Shown one piece after another: positions 34,791-46,142 of a stretch of 64,000 bases of DNA. Under the pieces are notes generated by a model. That model made no database searches and was not told where the DNA came from. It saw nothing but the letters and a program-made list of their open reading frames with translations. Position numbers and translations under genes: made by a program. How positions within the stretch are numbered: the first letter of the stretch is position 1; every line of letters begins with the position of its first letter. The stretch spans positions 24,718,161 to 24,782,160 of the forward strand of contig NC_035162.2 of assembly GCF_001659605.2 (NCBI RefSeq), in the 5' to 3' direction. This DNA is from Manihot esculenta (taxonomy: Eukaryota > Streptophyta > Magnoliopsida > Malpighiales > Euphorbiaceae).

Positions 34791-35625
34791 ACTTGTCTAT
34801 AGATTTTGTTCTTGGTCTTTCACGTACTCAATGCAGATTTGATTCTATTTTTATTGTTGTTGACAGGTTCTCCAAAATGGCGCATTTTATTCCTTGCAAG
34901 AAGATTAATGATGCTTCTCATATTGCAAAACTATTTTTCCAGGAGGTTGTTCGTTTACATGGCATTTCTAAGACTATTACTTCTTATAGAGATGTGAAGT
35001 TGCTAACTCACTTTTGGGTGACTTTATGAATGGGACTGAACTTTAATACAACAAGGCTGCTCATCCTCAAACTAATGGCCAAACTAATGGCCAAACTAAA
35101 GTGGTAAAATGCACTCTTGGTAATCTTCTGCGTTGCATCTACAATGTAAGAAAACTGCTTGGGATCTTGCTCTTGCGCAAGTAAAATTTGCATACAACAA
35201 TTTTGTCCACAGCTCTACAAAGATGTCACCATTTGTAGTTGTGTACAGAAAAATTTCAGCGTACAGTTGATCTTATTGCCCTTCCTACAAGTTTTCATAA
35301 CAGTATAGTAACAAACAACTTGGCAAATCAGTATGTGGATGTTTTCAAATAGGTACAACAATGTCTTACAAAAGCTAATGATAAATATAAAACTGCAGCT
35401 GATAAATATAGGCGTTTCAAGTCCTTCAACATCAGTGATCAAGTTATGGTGTATTTGCATAAGGAACATGGTGGAGGATAGAAAAAGTTTGACCCAAAGA
35501 AAATTGATTCACTTTAGATTGTTCAGAAGATTAATGACAATGCCTATATTCTTGACTTTTCATATTATATGAAAATTTTCAAGACGTTTAATGTGACAGA
35601 TCTATTTCAGTATTACAAAAATAAT
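34791..35625 (+). pseudogene. Gypsy integrase core and C-terminus on the opposite strand
   Basis: Starts immediately at the LTR edge with integrase core text ([47 protein letters not shown]), continues through a decayed HPQTNGQ region and NRTLGN, and ends with a GPFKIL-like / NTFNVTDLF-type C-terminal block near 35600. Frameshifts and stops are present. This is the part missing from the minus-strand pol at 30833-33312, yet it faces the other way. Confidence 0.82.
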
Positions 35626-36604
35626 TAATAAAATAGACAGACTTTTTTTTTTGGATAAAGGTTTATCATTAATAACTTTGGAAATTGTGAAAAATAAATA
35701 AAAGATGGTAAAATTTTTGTTTACTGTTTAATTTTAATTTTTTAGTAATAATATTTATTGTTACTAATAATTATTTTTTCAGTAACCACTATAATTTGAT
35801 TACAAAATTTCTAAAACTATAATATTGTAGCACTAATATGTAGTAATCATATTGCTGTTATAAAATTATGTCCGTAGATATTTTACACAAATTTATGGTT
35901 ATTAAAAAAATATTAAAATAACAAATATGGTTATTAAAAGAACTTTTTACTAATACTTATAATTTATATTGTTGCTTTATCTTTTTATATATCAATAGAA
36001 TCAATTATTCATATTGTTGTTATATGTTAATCAATATAGTAGTAAAATTAATGTCATTATAATATATAGAGTAATATTATTAATAATATACAAAGTAGAG
36101 GCAATGTACTAGTTTATTTATAGGCAATTGATCTTAAAAAGTAAAATATTTATGAGATTCGACAACTTTATCTTAACATTTAAATTTTGATAATTTAAGC
36201 CAACATTGAAAGTTTATCAAAGATTTTATTCTAATTTGAAATTCAATTGGGATATGTATCATTGCTAACTTAGAGTTACAACTGATTTTTTTATTATTAA
36301 AAGTGGATCCTATTTTTATTGTAAAAGAAACGTAAGTTTGGTGGAAATAATTATAATTTGTTTAACTTTTGCCTTCTTCTTAAGACTTATTTTCTATAGC
36401 ATTTAACCCTTCCGCGATACATAAGTAAACCATGATTGCTTTTTAACCATAGAGTATATAAATCATTTCTATTTCAATTAAAAAAATTAAATTGAAACAT
36501 TCTAAATCAAATTTCAGATTCTCCTACACTCTAATACCTCTCTATTTCATATGCTTTCTTCGAAAATATATGTGGTGGTTTCTTCAGGGAATCCAATGAG
36601 GTTG
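35626..36604. other. AT-rich intergenic stretch
   Basis: No coding or repeat boundary seen; contains an 11-base T run near 35645. Confidence 0.5.
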
Positions 36605-38047
36605 TGATGATCTGAGATCTAAAAGGAGGTAGGGTTCATGTTCCGAGACCGGTCACCTACCTCACTGGGGTCTTCTTCTCCTCAGTCAGTTTTATGGTGT
36701 CGGCGGTCATGTTTCGAGATCGGTCACCTACCTCACTAAGAGTTTATCTTCCCAGCCAGTTTTGTGGTGCCAGCGGTCATGTTCCAAAACCAGTTACCTA
36801 CCTCACTGAGAGCTTCATCTTCCCAGCCGGTCTTGTGGTGCCGGCGGTTATGTTCCGAGACTGGTCACCTACCTCACTGAGTCTTCTTCTCCTCAGCTGA
36901 TTTTGTGACCTACCTCACTAGGGTCTTCTTCATTTCTTTTTAACATTTTTTCTGCAAAGTAGAAGCTTGCACATGGTATATTACAAGTGAACGCAAATAT
37001 TAATTTTGACCAACCCTATCTTTTTATGTGATTCAAAGGATTCACTAAATAATAATTTACATGCTTGATTTATTTTACAGTTTTTTCTCAACAGCATGCA
37101 TAAACAGATAATCCTTTTCTCAATATTTTTCATTTTTAAATTCATGCCTTTAAACTACTTTAGTATACTATCATATTCAGTCTCATACACACAAGGTTTT
37201 CATCTACAATCATAATTTTATAACTAATCATAGTAATGAAAATGCTTTGAGCTAAAGAAGTGACCGTGCAACTCAGTTATGACGCCTTTCTTCCATGATT
37301 TGCGAATCACCCCTGCATTGCTCTTTCTCTTTATATCGATATCTTCCTCTATCCGACTTTCACCGTATGGCTTTTTGATGTAGGTGGTGATTTTTGGGTC
37401 TTTCACCATCTCGTGGCACCATAGAGCTAGAGAATGAGAACTGCGGTTCTTCCCGAGCAGAGCTCAAATTGTTTGGGGCGCTTCCGGTGCCATTTTCGCC
37501 ATGATTGGCCATGTGGATCTCAGTGGGTGTAATGAGGATAAGAACTCCAGTGACGAGAAGATCTCCTTCGTTCCCACAGACGACGCCAATTGATGATCTA
37601 AGATCCAGAAGGAGGTAGGGTTTTGATATGTACGAGTGAGATTAGTTTGAATGGTTCACGCCTTCCTCTTTTATTTCTTTTTCCCTTGCTCTCTACTGAC
37701 GCATAACTGCCACTCTGCTACAGTGCCATCTGTCGCTATCATACAGAGCCATACATACTGATGTACCTGCCTTCTCATCATTGTCAGGCGGCCATTTAAT
37801 TCCCCTTCAGCACTCGTGTTGATAGGGTCGTGGTATAGTTGGGTTTGTCCCCCTACTGTCCCATCACGTCAGATGAGCTGGGTCCCTCTTTGATGAGTCC
37901 GGGCCCCAGTTAGCCCGGTCTGCTCGATTGTGGACTGGGTTGCTTGCTAATAGGCCAGTTGGCGTAGCAGGCTCTGATGGATTTTGGGTCTGACTCTCCT
38001 ACAAGAGATTGACTACGGTCTGGGTGCCAATGGCCCATCAGTCATCA
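36605..38047 (-). mobile_element. Shrunken non-autonomous LTR element related to the LARD at 44082
   Basis: A right LTR (37591 to about 38047, TGATGATCTAAG to GTCATCA) is preceded by the primer-binding-site complement TTCCCACAGACGACGCCA (37571-37588). The left end (36605) shares the first ~31 bases of that LTR and then runs straight into tandem repeats, so most of the left LTR is deleted. The internal text TTTCTGCAAARTAGAAGCTTGCACA is shared with the LARD at about 46890-46910. Flanks GGTTG and AGTTG form an imperfect TSD. Confidence 0.65.
36650..36905. repeat. Four-copy ~71-bp tandem repeat
   Basis: Units start GGTCACCTACCTCACT and include a GGTGCCGGCGGTCATGTTCC block; copies differ by substitutions. 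It occupies the position corresponding to the tandem arrays of the larger element at 45441-46800. Confidence 0.8.
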
Positions 38048-38917
38048 AGTTGCATCTTCTTCAACGAGTAGAGCACTAAGAATTTGTTGTCCAGATCACG
38101 ATGAAGTTGCTGCATTGATGACTTCATTCACTCGAAACAACTAAGAAGGAGGTTCTTTCACTGTCCTCATATATTAGAAAAATATACATTGTATTTTTAA
38201 TGATTTATATCGTATGAATTAATGAGAGGGTATAGTGTCGTTTAGGTGTTGTTATTGCAGGTTAATAACTGTGATTTCTTCCTCTAGCATAATGATGAGC
38301 TTATATTTGGTTCAAGGAAAAGAAATGTATTTGATATTATTTTTAACAAAATAAATAAACTGCAAAATGAAATATTATCGAAGGAGCAGAATGAGGTGAA
38401 CATAGAAAGGAGGTTAAATACTGCATAGACGTGTCTAAAAAGAAGAAAGAAAGTAAAGAACTACTATTGTTTCCAAACATACCCTCCAATTGGAACTTTA
38501 AATTAGAATAAAATATTTATAAAACTTTTAATTTTGGCTTAAATTTGTAAAATTAAAACGTTAAAATAAAATCATCAAATTTTTCAAAAATTTAATTTTT
38601 TTTTTATCAATTGGCTTTTATTTAACTATAAGAAAAGAACACACGTCTGAAACATATAAAATGCATGCAACTTAGTATGGGTGAGTCACCATGATCATGT
38701 GATGGGCTAACCAAAGCCCAAAGATAAGCCCAGATAAGCAGAGAATTGGATTTTGTGAAGATAGAAACTTTACATTATCAAACATTAACACTATGTTTGC
38801 CAATCACCTTATGCTTAATTTAAAATTTTTCACATTTGAGTCTTTCCTGCACAAATGAAAAGTATTATGCCCTATATAGATTTTAAATTTTGTCAAGAAT
38901 GATAAAAAAAAAATTAA
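38048..38917. other. Intergenic stretch left of the MITE
   Basis: No gene seen. Near 38786 there is a second copy of the MITE-end sequence AACACTATGTTTG without a partner end. Confidence 0.45.
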
Positions 38918-39248
38918 CACTATGTTTGGATATGTGAAAAATAAAAGAAAAAAATAATTAAGAAAAATAATGAGGTAATTTCTTTTTTTGAAAAAAAAAA
39001 TAAAATAAAGGAAGAAAGAAAAATAACTTTTATTTTTTCCTTTAGCTGCTTTCTCTCCAATTTGTGGAGAAAATACAGAAGGCATATATTTTTTATTTTA
39101 AATTTACACATATCTCTACATAAATAATAAAAAAAGTATGATAGTAAATTTATAAACATATAATTATTCTTTTAAAGAAAATAATAAAAAAGTGTTTTTC
39201 ATTTTCCCTCTCCCTTTTTTTTCCTAAAATTTTTTTCCAAACAAGGTG
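38918..39248. mobile_element. Tourist/Harbinger-like MITE
   Basis: 331 bp, AT-rich, non-coding. Ends are imperfect inverted repeats (CACTATGTTTGGA at left; TCCAAACAAGGTG at right, 11 of 13 complementary) bounded by TAA on both sides (38915-38917 and 39249-39251), as expected for the three-base TSD of PIF/Harbinger MITEs. Lies about 140 bp upstream of a TATA-like run for the CBS gene. Confidence 0.65.
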
Positions 39249-39395
39249 TAAAGTAATTAAATTGGACTGATTGATAGTATTACTAATAATAATTAATAAA
39301 GGTTATGTTGCGATTGTGATATTTTATCCAAAACCAAAAAATGGATATCATAGGCTGCACACCACATCACTCTCCCCCTCTCTGTATGTGTGTGT

Positions 39396-39407
39396 ATATA
39401 TATATAC
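39396..39407 (+). promoter_or_regulatory. TATA-like run upstream of the CBS-domain gene
   Basis: TATATATATACATA following a pyrimidine-rich CTCTCCCCCTCTC block; spaced suitably ahead of the first non-coding exon. Confidence 0.45.
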
Positions 39408-39429
39408 ATATTTCGTTGTCACTGGCATT

Positions 39430-39538
39430 TCTGATCTAGGGTTGCTTTTGCTTTCTTCATCCTCAGCCGAAAGTTCAAATCTTTCTCTTCTTCCTCTTCT
39501 TCACCTAGGTGATCTTGTGGGTGCTCCCTGGAAATCAG
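39430..39538 (+). other. Probable 5' UTR exon of the CBS-domain gene
   Basis: Pyrimidine-rich leader ending GAAATCAG, followed by a GT donor at 39539. The acceptor TTTTACAG ends at 39996, six bases before the ATG. The transcription start was not determined. Confidence 0.55.
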
Positions 39539-40001
39539 GTACAATTTGATTGATAACTTCTACTTCTTGTTCATTTATGGTGCTGATGATGATCGGAAAT
39601 TACTGGGTTTTGCCCTGATTATTTCCTAGTAATAGGTAAATAGGTAGATAGACAAATAGCCTCATATAGGGTTGCTAGATCTTTGCTGCTGCTGCGTGTG
39701 CGTTTGTGTTTAGTTTAAGATCTCTGTGTCCCATTTAAGTTATTGACCGTGGAGTATTTTGATTTTTAAGATTTGATTATGTATTCGTCAATTGTTGTAC
39801 ACTGCTGACTGCTGAGACTTATTTGAATTTGCATCCGAAGTCAGCCCTCCCTTATTCCTTATTATTTCATTTCTTTTATATGTATTTAAAATTATGGGCA
39901 TAGGCTTTTATTCACATTCTTGGGCATTTTTGCGTTTCCTTATCCTGAGATGTTGCAGTCACTCTAATTGAATATGATCAATTTCTTGTTTTACAGGAAA
40001 A

Positions 40002-41622
40002 ATGCAAGGGGCAGTTAATGCATTTTTGTCCCATGGAAATTTGGTAAAAAATGCTGTTTTGCAACGATTCCGTGTTGCAAATCCAGTACTGAGGCCTATT
40101 TTGTTTTCTCGTTTTGAGTCTGTCTCATCTGCCCGTATGGAAGAGCAAAGCTTTGAAAGCACTACCATTTCTGACATCTTGAAAGCCAAAGGGAAAGGTG
40201 CTGATGGCTCTTGGCTTTGGTGCACCACTGAGGACAGTGTTTATGATGCTGTCAAGTCGGTATGCATCTTTGCTTCGCTATAAGTTATTGCTGCTGCTGC
40301 TGTTGTTGTAATTGCTTTTGCTCGCAAACCATCCTACTCCATCCATAATTAGAGCAATTTCCTTGTAGATGACACATCACAATGTTGGAGCCTTGGTGGT
40401 TGTTAAACCTGGAGAGCAGAAATCAATTGCAGGAATTATCACAGAAAGAGGTATTTGGGCAGTGTGGAACTTTTTCACATACCATAAACCTTTATGGATT
40501 TAGAAATTATAATATGTAAAGGTTCTTGATATTTTCTTCTCAGTAGTTGCATTTAATTTGTTATTCTGTGCATTTACTGGCAATAAATCTAGCAATTAAA
40601 ATCCTTTGGAACACAGATGAATTTAGTAAATCTTCTTAGGAGGCCCAATGACCATAGATTGAACCTATTGCAATTTGATAAGGCTAGTACAGAAATTTTC
40701 TTAGTTTCCAACTATAGTTTGATGCCTATAGCTGAACGTGATTTGCATTCTAAAAGTGTTTGCAAGTTTAAGTCTCTGAGCTAGCAATTTGGGCTAGTTG
40801 TGATTCTTCTTATGACACTTTGCACAGTAGTTCTGGTCACCAGTATCAAGTTTTTAAGCTATTCATTTTAAGTAGAATGATGTCCAAAAAAAAAATTGTT
40901 AAGGGAAAAAGTATTGTTTTCATTTTTTAAACCCATGTCAGAGTACAATGAAGCTTGTCCATTTAAATTCCGGCTAGAGGAGGTTGATTGTGCCCAGAAC
41001 ATATTTTGGGTTCTCGAGTCTAATAGAAAGCAACAGGAGCTTGTGCCATTTGTTGAATTTATTTTTCCCTTTTGGGATGATGATGTACTGCCAAACAATG
41101 TGTTGCAAGGCATAATATAGTTAATTTTATTCCAGATTACCTGAGGAAGATTATAGTCCAGGGAAGATCATCCAAGTCTACAAAGGTTGGGGACATCATG
41201 ACTGAAGAGGTACACTACTATTGGTTTATCTTAGGTGTGTTTGCTTCCATCTAGTATTCATATCAATCTATATATAAATATAAATTGGTGACTGCAGAAC
41301 AAGCTTATTACAGTCACTCCGGACACTAAAGTTCTGCGGGCAATGCAATTGATGACAGGTATTATTACTTGCTGTTTACTTCTTTAGGATGTTTTTAAAC
41401 ACTAGTTCAGAGATTTATTCTTGTGTAGAAAGTAAGAAGCAAGAACTTTTAAGTTGGAATCTTTAATATGGTGGTGCAGATAATCGCATCAGGCACATTC
41501 CTGTCATTGATGACAAGGGAATGATCGGCATGGTCTCCATTGGAGATGTTGTCCGTGCTGTAGTGACTGAGCACCGGGAGGAGCTGGACCGCTTGAACGC
41601 TTACATTCAAGGAGGTTACTAG
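40002..41622 (+). CDS. CBSX3: CBS-domain protein, CBSX3-like, probably mitochondrial
   Basis: Five coding exons by my model: 40002-40259, 40369-40450, 41136-41209, 41298-41358, 41480-41622. All introns are GT-AG and the lengths sum to 618 nt (205 aa plus stop). The N-terminus is rich in Arg, Ala, Ser and Val with few acidic residues (MQGAVNAFLSHGNLVKNAVLQRFR), consistent with a mitochondrial presequence. Two CBS motifs follow: VYDAVKSMTHHNVGALVVV...GIITERDYLRK and VLRAMQLMTDNRIRHIPVIDD...MVSIGDVVRA (each quoted only in part), the second ending in REELDRLNAYIQGGY. Tandem CBS pairs (Bateman modules) bind adenosine nucleotides; plant CBSX proteins are reported to regulate thioredoxins, CBSX3 the mitochondrial o-type. 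Length matches the Arabidopsis protein closely. I consider the gene intact. Confidence 0.93.
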
Positions 41623-41840
41623 ATGATGACGACGACAAAGATGATGGAATTCCAGGGATGTGCTTACCGTGCGAAGATCAGTAAGCAAAGATCTTGTAAA
41701 TATGGCATGTGTGTGTCTCCAGTTATGTGGTATTACCTATGGTATCAGAATACCTGATGTCAAATAACAGCTTGTGAACTAACTGGTTCACAATAAGCAC
41801 AATCATCTTGCTTGAGACCTTTGTCTGTACATGTTTAGAT
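41623..41840 (+). other. Probable 3' UTR of the CBS-domain gene
   Basis: Non-coding sequence after the TAG at 41620-41622. The poly(A) site was not determined; the end is approximate. Confidence 0.4.
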
Positions 41841-44076
41841 GATTGGTTGTAGACTGGTAATGTCAAAGACCTTCTGGAAAAATATCTAATTTTAAGTCTT
41901 GTTTGTTTTATCGAAAATATTTTTTCCATTTCCTGATTTTTGGTGAAACTCAAAATAATTTAAGAAAATATTAAATGATGTTTAAGGAAAATAATTTCCT
42001 TCTCACAAAAAAGAAGATGAGCAAATTAATTTTTTGTAAACAAATGGATTCTTAAGATCTTTTTAGACTTCTTTTTGCGAATACAGATGGCAAATAATCT
42101 TGGTGGTGAAATTAGAAGAAGTTTTGCAGCCATCATTTTGTGTTTATTTTTTAAGGTCTTGACCAGTTTAAATGCTACAAAAGATTGAAAAAGAAAACTT
42201 AGGCTAAAAATCCAAATAAGGTTTTCAATTTTGTAGTAAAGTCAAAAATATCTTCAATTCAAGCTTTTAGCCCCAAAAAATAAAAATTTGAATTCACTTT
42301 TGAGTCCAAATTAACTCATAGCTGATAGAATTTTTTTTTAGATATTAAAGTTATTTACTATTTTCACTTACAATAAAAAAAATAAGAAAAAAAATCAAGA
42401 ATTAAAATAGTAATTAAATTAACAAATAATACGTATTTAGTTTTAAATACAAAATTCAAAAGTTCAAAATGAATTTTGTAATAAGCGCAGCCCTATTAGG
42501 CTTTGTTTTGCAAGAAATTAATAATAATAAAAAAAAAAACTAGAAATTTATTCACTCAACCTCCGACTATTTTTTGGAAAATGTTTGTATTGTTTACAAT
42601 TTTTTGACATTTCAAATACTAAAAAATTAAGCAATAAAAAATATTTTTCTTGGTTAAACAAAATTAAATAATTTTTAAGAAATATGATTTTTTTTACAAT
42701 TTGAAAGCTTTATTAATATTATTCTATATAAATTTATTAATATCCTTTATTTTTAAAATTACAATCAAAGAATATAAAAAAATTAATTTTCTGACAAATA
42801 TTTTAAAAGAAAATTATTATTTTTTTAAAATTATATTTGTAAGTTATTTTTCGCCAAATAAATAAGCCTCACCTTCAATATATTCTCGAGGGAAAGTAGA
42901 ACTGGGGAAGGTAGACTATTTATTGGAAGATGAGAGGAAGTTTAGACCGATGGAATTAGCTTATTGGCTTGCCCCAAACTTTTAAAGGGAGATTAATGTT
43001 GAAGTTGGAAAATTTTAGAAACATGAAATATTAACTTAAATTATTCAAACGTTTAAATCAATTTATATTTATATTTTTAATTTTTAATTTTTAATTTTTA
43101 ATTTAAGATAATTAGAGTAAATTTTAAAAATTTATCATATATTTACCTATGAAATCAAATCAATTCAATTTTGATGAAAAATTGAAAATGTCACGTGATT
43201 TTTTTTATTAGTTTTTAATTAGGTCTAAATTATTCAAATATCATATTATATGAGCCTCCTAACAATTACATGTACCATATATGATTGACGGATGTTATAA
43301 AAGTGCTTTTTTCCATTAATTAACACATTTATATATATATTTTTTAAAAAAAGTTAATGCAGAATGAAGAAATACAAAATGTTTGATGGATATAATTTTC
43401 ATTTTTTTACGAAGCCTTCTCTCTTCTTTTCCACCCTAAAAGAAACAACAATAGCATAAAGTGGAGAGGGTGAGGGAATCACATACAAGGCATACAAAAT
43501 ATAAAAAAATAAAATATAAGAACAATTCTCTCCCAATGAAATTTCAAAATTCAAGAATTTGTAAAGATACCCATTTCATATCAAGGCTTTATTCACAAGT
43601 CAAAAACCCTGTTAGTTAGTTTGATGTTATATGAATTTTCTCTCACAAGAGACAATTGGATTGGGTTGTTCTCATTAAGTGGTGGTGGAGGTAGAGGAAG
43701 TAACCAAGATCACCAATATTGTCACTAACTGAAATCCCATAATAAATATAGTTCTGCTATAAAAATGAATAGACATAAAAATTCAGCAAAGGACTCAAGT
43801 ACACAACAAAATTTATATTCTTCAACTGTAGATTAAGGATTGGTAGGCTGCAACGAGATCGATCTTCATGATGGTGAGGTCTAGTAATGGAAGAGGAAGA
43901 ATGAATTGCCAATATTGCAGCAACCATACAAAAAATGATAGTATATAGGACTTATTTAAGAGTAAAAGATTCAATTATCAAACCCATGCCAAAAAGGCGT
44001 ATGGGTTCTTACTACTAAGGCTTAGAGAGGCAACAACAATTTTCTTGGCTTGCAGTAACAACATCAACTTCAATTC
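41841..44076. other. AT-rich intergenic stretch
   Basis: No gene recognised. 43600-44076 is less AT-rich and is cut by the LARD insertion at 44082; it resumes at 50466. I could not identify what it was. Confidence 0.5.
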
Positions 44077-44081
44077 CATGG

Positions 44082-44781
44082 TGATAAATATTTTCCTCTT
44101 CCTGGTCCATGATAGATTCGGTTTTCTTCTGGGTCCCTTCTTGCTGGGCTCTCTAATGGGTCTCTCCATGTTCTATCTGGTGAAGGGACCTGTAAAATAA
44201 GAAAGAATGGTCAGGGGCCTACCGGGGGTGCCCCGGCAGAGGCCCTCCGACGCTCAAGTCAGATTTTATGGCTCAGAGTAGTATATCTAGGCAAGGGTTA
44301 CAGAAAGAATAAAAATGGTGTCCAGGAAGGAGAAGGAAGAAGAAGAGAGCCCCCTGAGCGTGACCTCTACCGTGATATATATATCTGTCTCTCTGCCACA
44401 ATGCTAGCTGTCTTCTGTCGCCTAGCTCCGTATGTACGGATGTGTCAGGCGCCTGCTCCATGCATAACGGCCATTAATTTTCTTCTGATACGTATGATTC
44501 TCCTCTGATACGCATGCGGAAGGACCTACCAGCAGGGCATCTTGGTCATTTTCCCCTTTCCGGGCTGGGTTAAATGGTAGGGCTGAAGTTGAGCCTGGTG
44601 AGGGCCTGATTACTGGGCCGAGAGGTTTGGGCCGGTTTGATTGAGGAGTCTAGGCGGAGTCCGGCCCTATGACTGAACGGGCTGGACCTGGCTCTCGAGG
44701 GGAATATTGAAGCCTTCGGATCATGGACTGTTTTCATGGGCCTGGCCTTTATACCGGGGTGAAGAAATCCAGCGATCATCA
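44082..44781 (-). repeat. 3' LTR of the LARD
   Basis: 700 bp; contains GGGTGCCCCGGCAGAGGCCC and CTCCGACGCTCAAGTCAG. Confidence 0.93.
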
Positions 44782-45440
44782 ATTGCCCCTTTATCTCCTC
44801 AGCAGTTTATTCCATGACTGGTGAGGGAATAAATCTTTAAACTCTATTCATGACCGTGTGGTCTGAGAACTGCTCCTGTCAAAAGTATCCCTTTCTTGCC
44901 TTTTTATTATTTTTGCCTGAGCATTGGACTCTCGTGTATGTTTTTTGCCCCTGAGTATTTATGGGCTGTCTTCTCTCGGGCGTTTTGCGGGCTCTTTGTT
45001 GCCTGGACCTTTCTCTAGGCCAGCTGAGTTGGTTTAGTGTGAGCGGTCAATTCTCGAGGTCGGTGCCTCTTATGATTGCCCCTGATTCTCTGTTTGGCTT
45101 TGTATTTTGGTATGCAGTTTGCTTAGGAATCGCCTTGCCTTAATTCGGTCTGTCTTATCGGGTTTACCAGTACTGCGCTCGTTTTCTTGAGATCGGCATG
45201 ATGCTTTGGTACTTTTGGCTGTTGTGTGAGATTAAAGTCTCTCTACCTGATGACTTGAGCTCCTTTGGGAGGTCGGAGTTTAGCTTTTTCATTTATGGTC
45301 CCGTGCCCCAATCTTTTATGTGAGATCAGAACTATGTTCTTTATGAGTTGTTTTTGCTTGTAGCACCGGATGATCTTGGGGATTCTGGCTATTTTTGCTC
45401 CGGGAGATCTTTGAGATCTTTGCCGGTCTTCTACCTTAGT

Positions 45441-45602
45441 GAGGTCTTCTGCCTCATTGAGGTCTTCTGCCTCAGTGAGGTTTTCTGCCTCAGTGAGGTC
45501 TTCTGCCTCAGTGAGGTCTTCTGCCTCATTGAGGTCTTCTGCCTCATTGAGGTCTTCTGCCTCAGTGAGGTCTTCTGCCTCATTGAGGTCTTCTGCCTCA
45601 TT
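45441..45602. repeat. 18-bp tandem array, nine units
   Basis: Unit GAGGTCTTCTGCCTCAKT repeated nine times without gaps. On the minus strand it translates as a six-residue repeat (EAEDLN/T). Confidence 0.93.
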
Positions 45603-45917
45603 GAGGTCTTCCTTTGCTAGGACCTCAGTGAGGTCTTCTTTTGTCAAGACCTTATTGAGGTCTTCTCTTGTCAAGACCTTATTGAGGTCTTCCTTTGCTA
45701 GGACCTCAGTGAGGTCTTCTTTTGTCAAGACCTTATTGAGGTCTTCCTTGTCAAGACCTCATTGAGGTCTTCCTTTGCTAGGACCTCAGTGAGGTCTTCT
45801 TTTACTAGGACCTCAGTGAGGTCTTCTTTTGCTAGGACCTCAGTGAGGTCTTCTTTTGTCAAGACCTTATTGAGGTCTTCCTTTTCTAGGACCTCAGTGA
45901 GGTCTTCTTTTGCCAGG
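45603..45917. repeat. 27-bp tandem array, about eleven units
   Basis: Units begin GAGGTCTT like the 18-bp array but continue through CTTTGCTAGGACCTCAGT or TTTGTCAAGACCTTATT. Many units contain inverted arms GAGGTCTT / AAGACCTC. On the minus strand it encodes a nine-residue repeat (KEDLTEVLA). Confidence 0.92.
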
Positions 45918-46142
45918 AGATCTTGGGGACCCTGGTCTTCATGCTCCGGGAGGTCTTTTAAGATCCTCACCGGCCGTTTTTATTTTGTTTTCCCAGGAGT
46001 TCTAGGGGATCCTGGTCTTCTTTGTTTTCCCGGGAGTTCTAGAGGATCCCGGTCTTCATGCTCCGGGAGGTCTTTTAAGATCCTCACCGGCCTTTTTTAT
46101 TTTGTTTTCCCAGGAGTTCTAGGGGATCCCGGCCTTGTTTGG
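45918..46142. repeat. Higher-order ~110-bp duplication between the arrays
   Basis: A block with CATGCTCCGGGAGGTCTTTT, AAGATCCTCACCGGCC and TTTTCCCAGGAGTTCTAGGG occurs twice (from about 45940 and about 46050); it bridges the GAGGTCTT array and the CCCGGGAGTTC array. Confidence 0.8.

Noticed and set aside
38804..39159. Overlapping Phe/Lys-rich minus-strand frames
   Set aside because: Low-complexity AT-rich MITE sequence.
40868..41120. Open frames on both strands in CBSX3 intron 3
   Set aside because: Intronic, no similarity to the CBS protein, and the splice model is complete without them.
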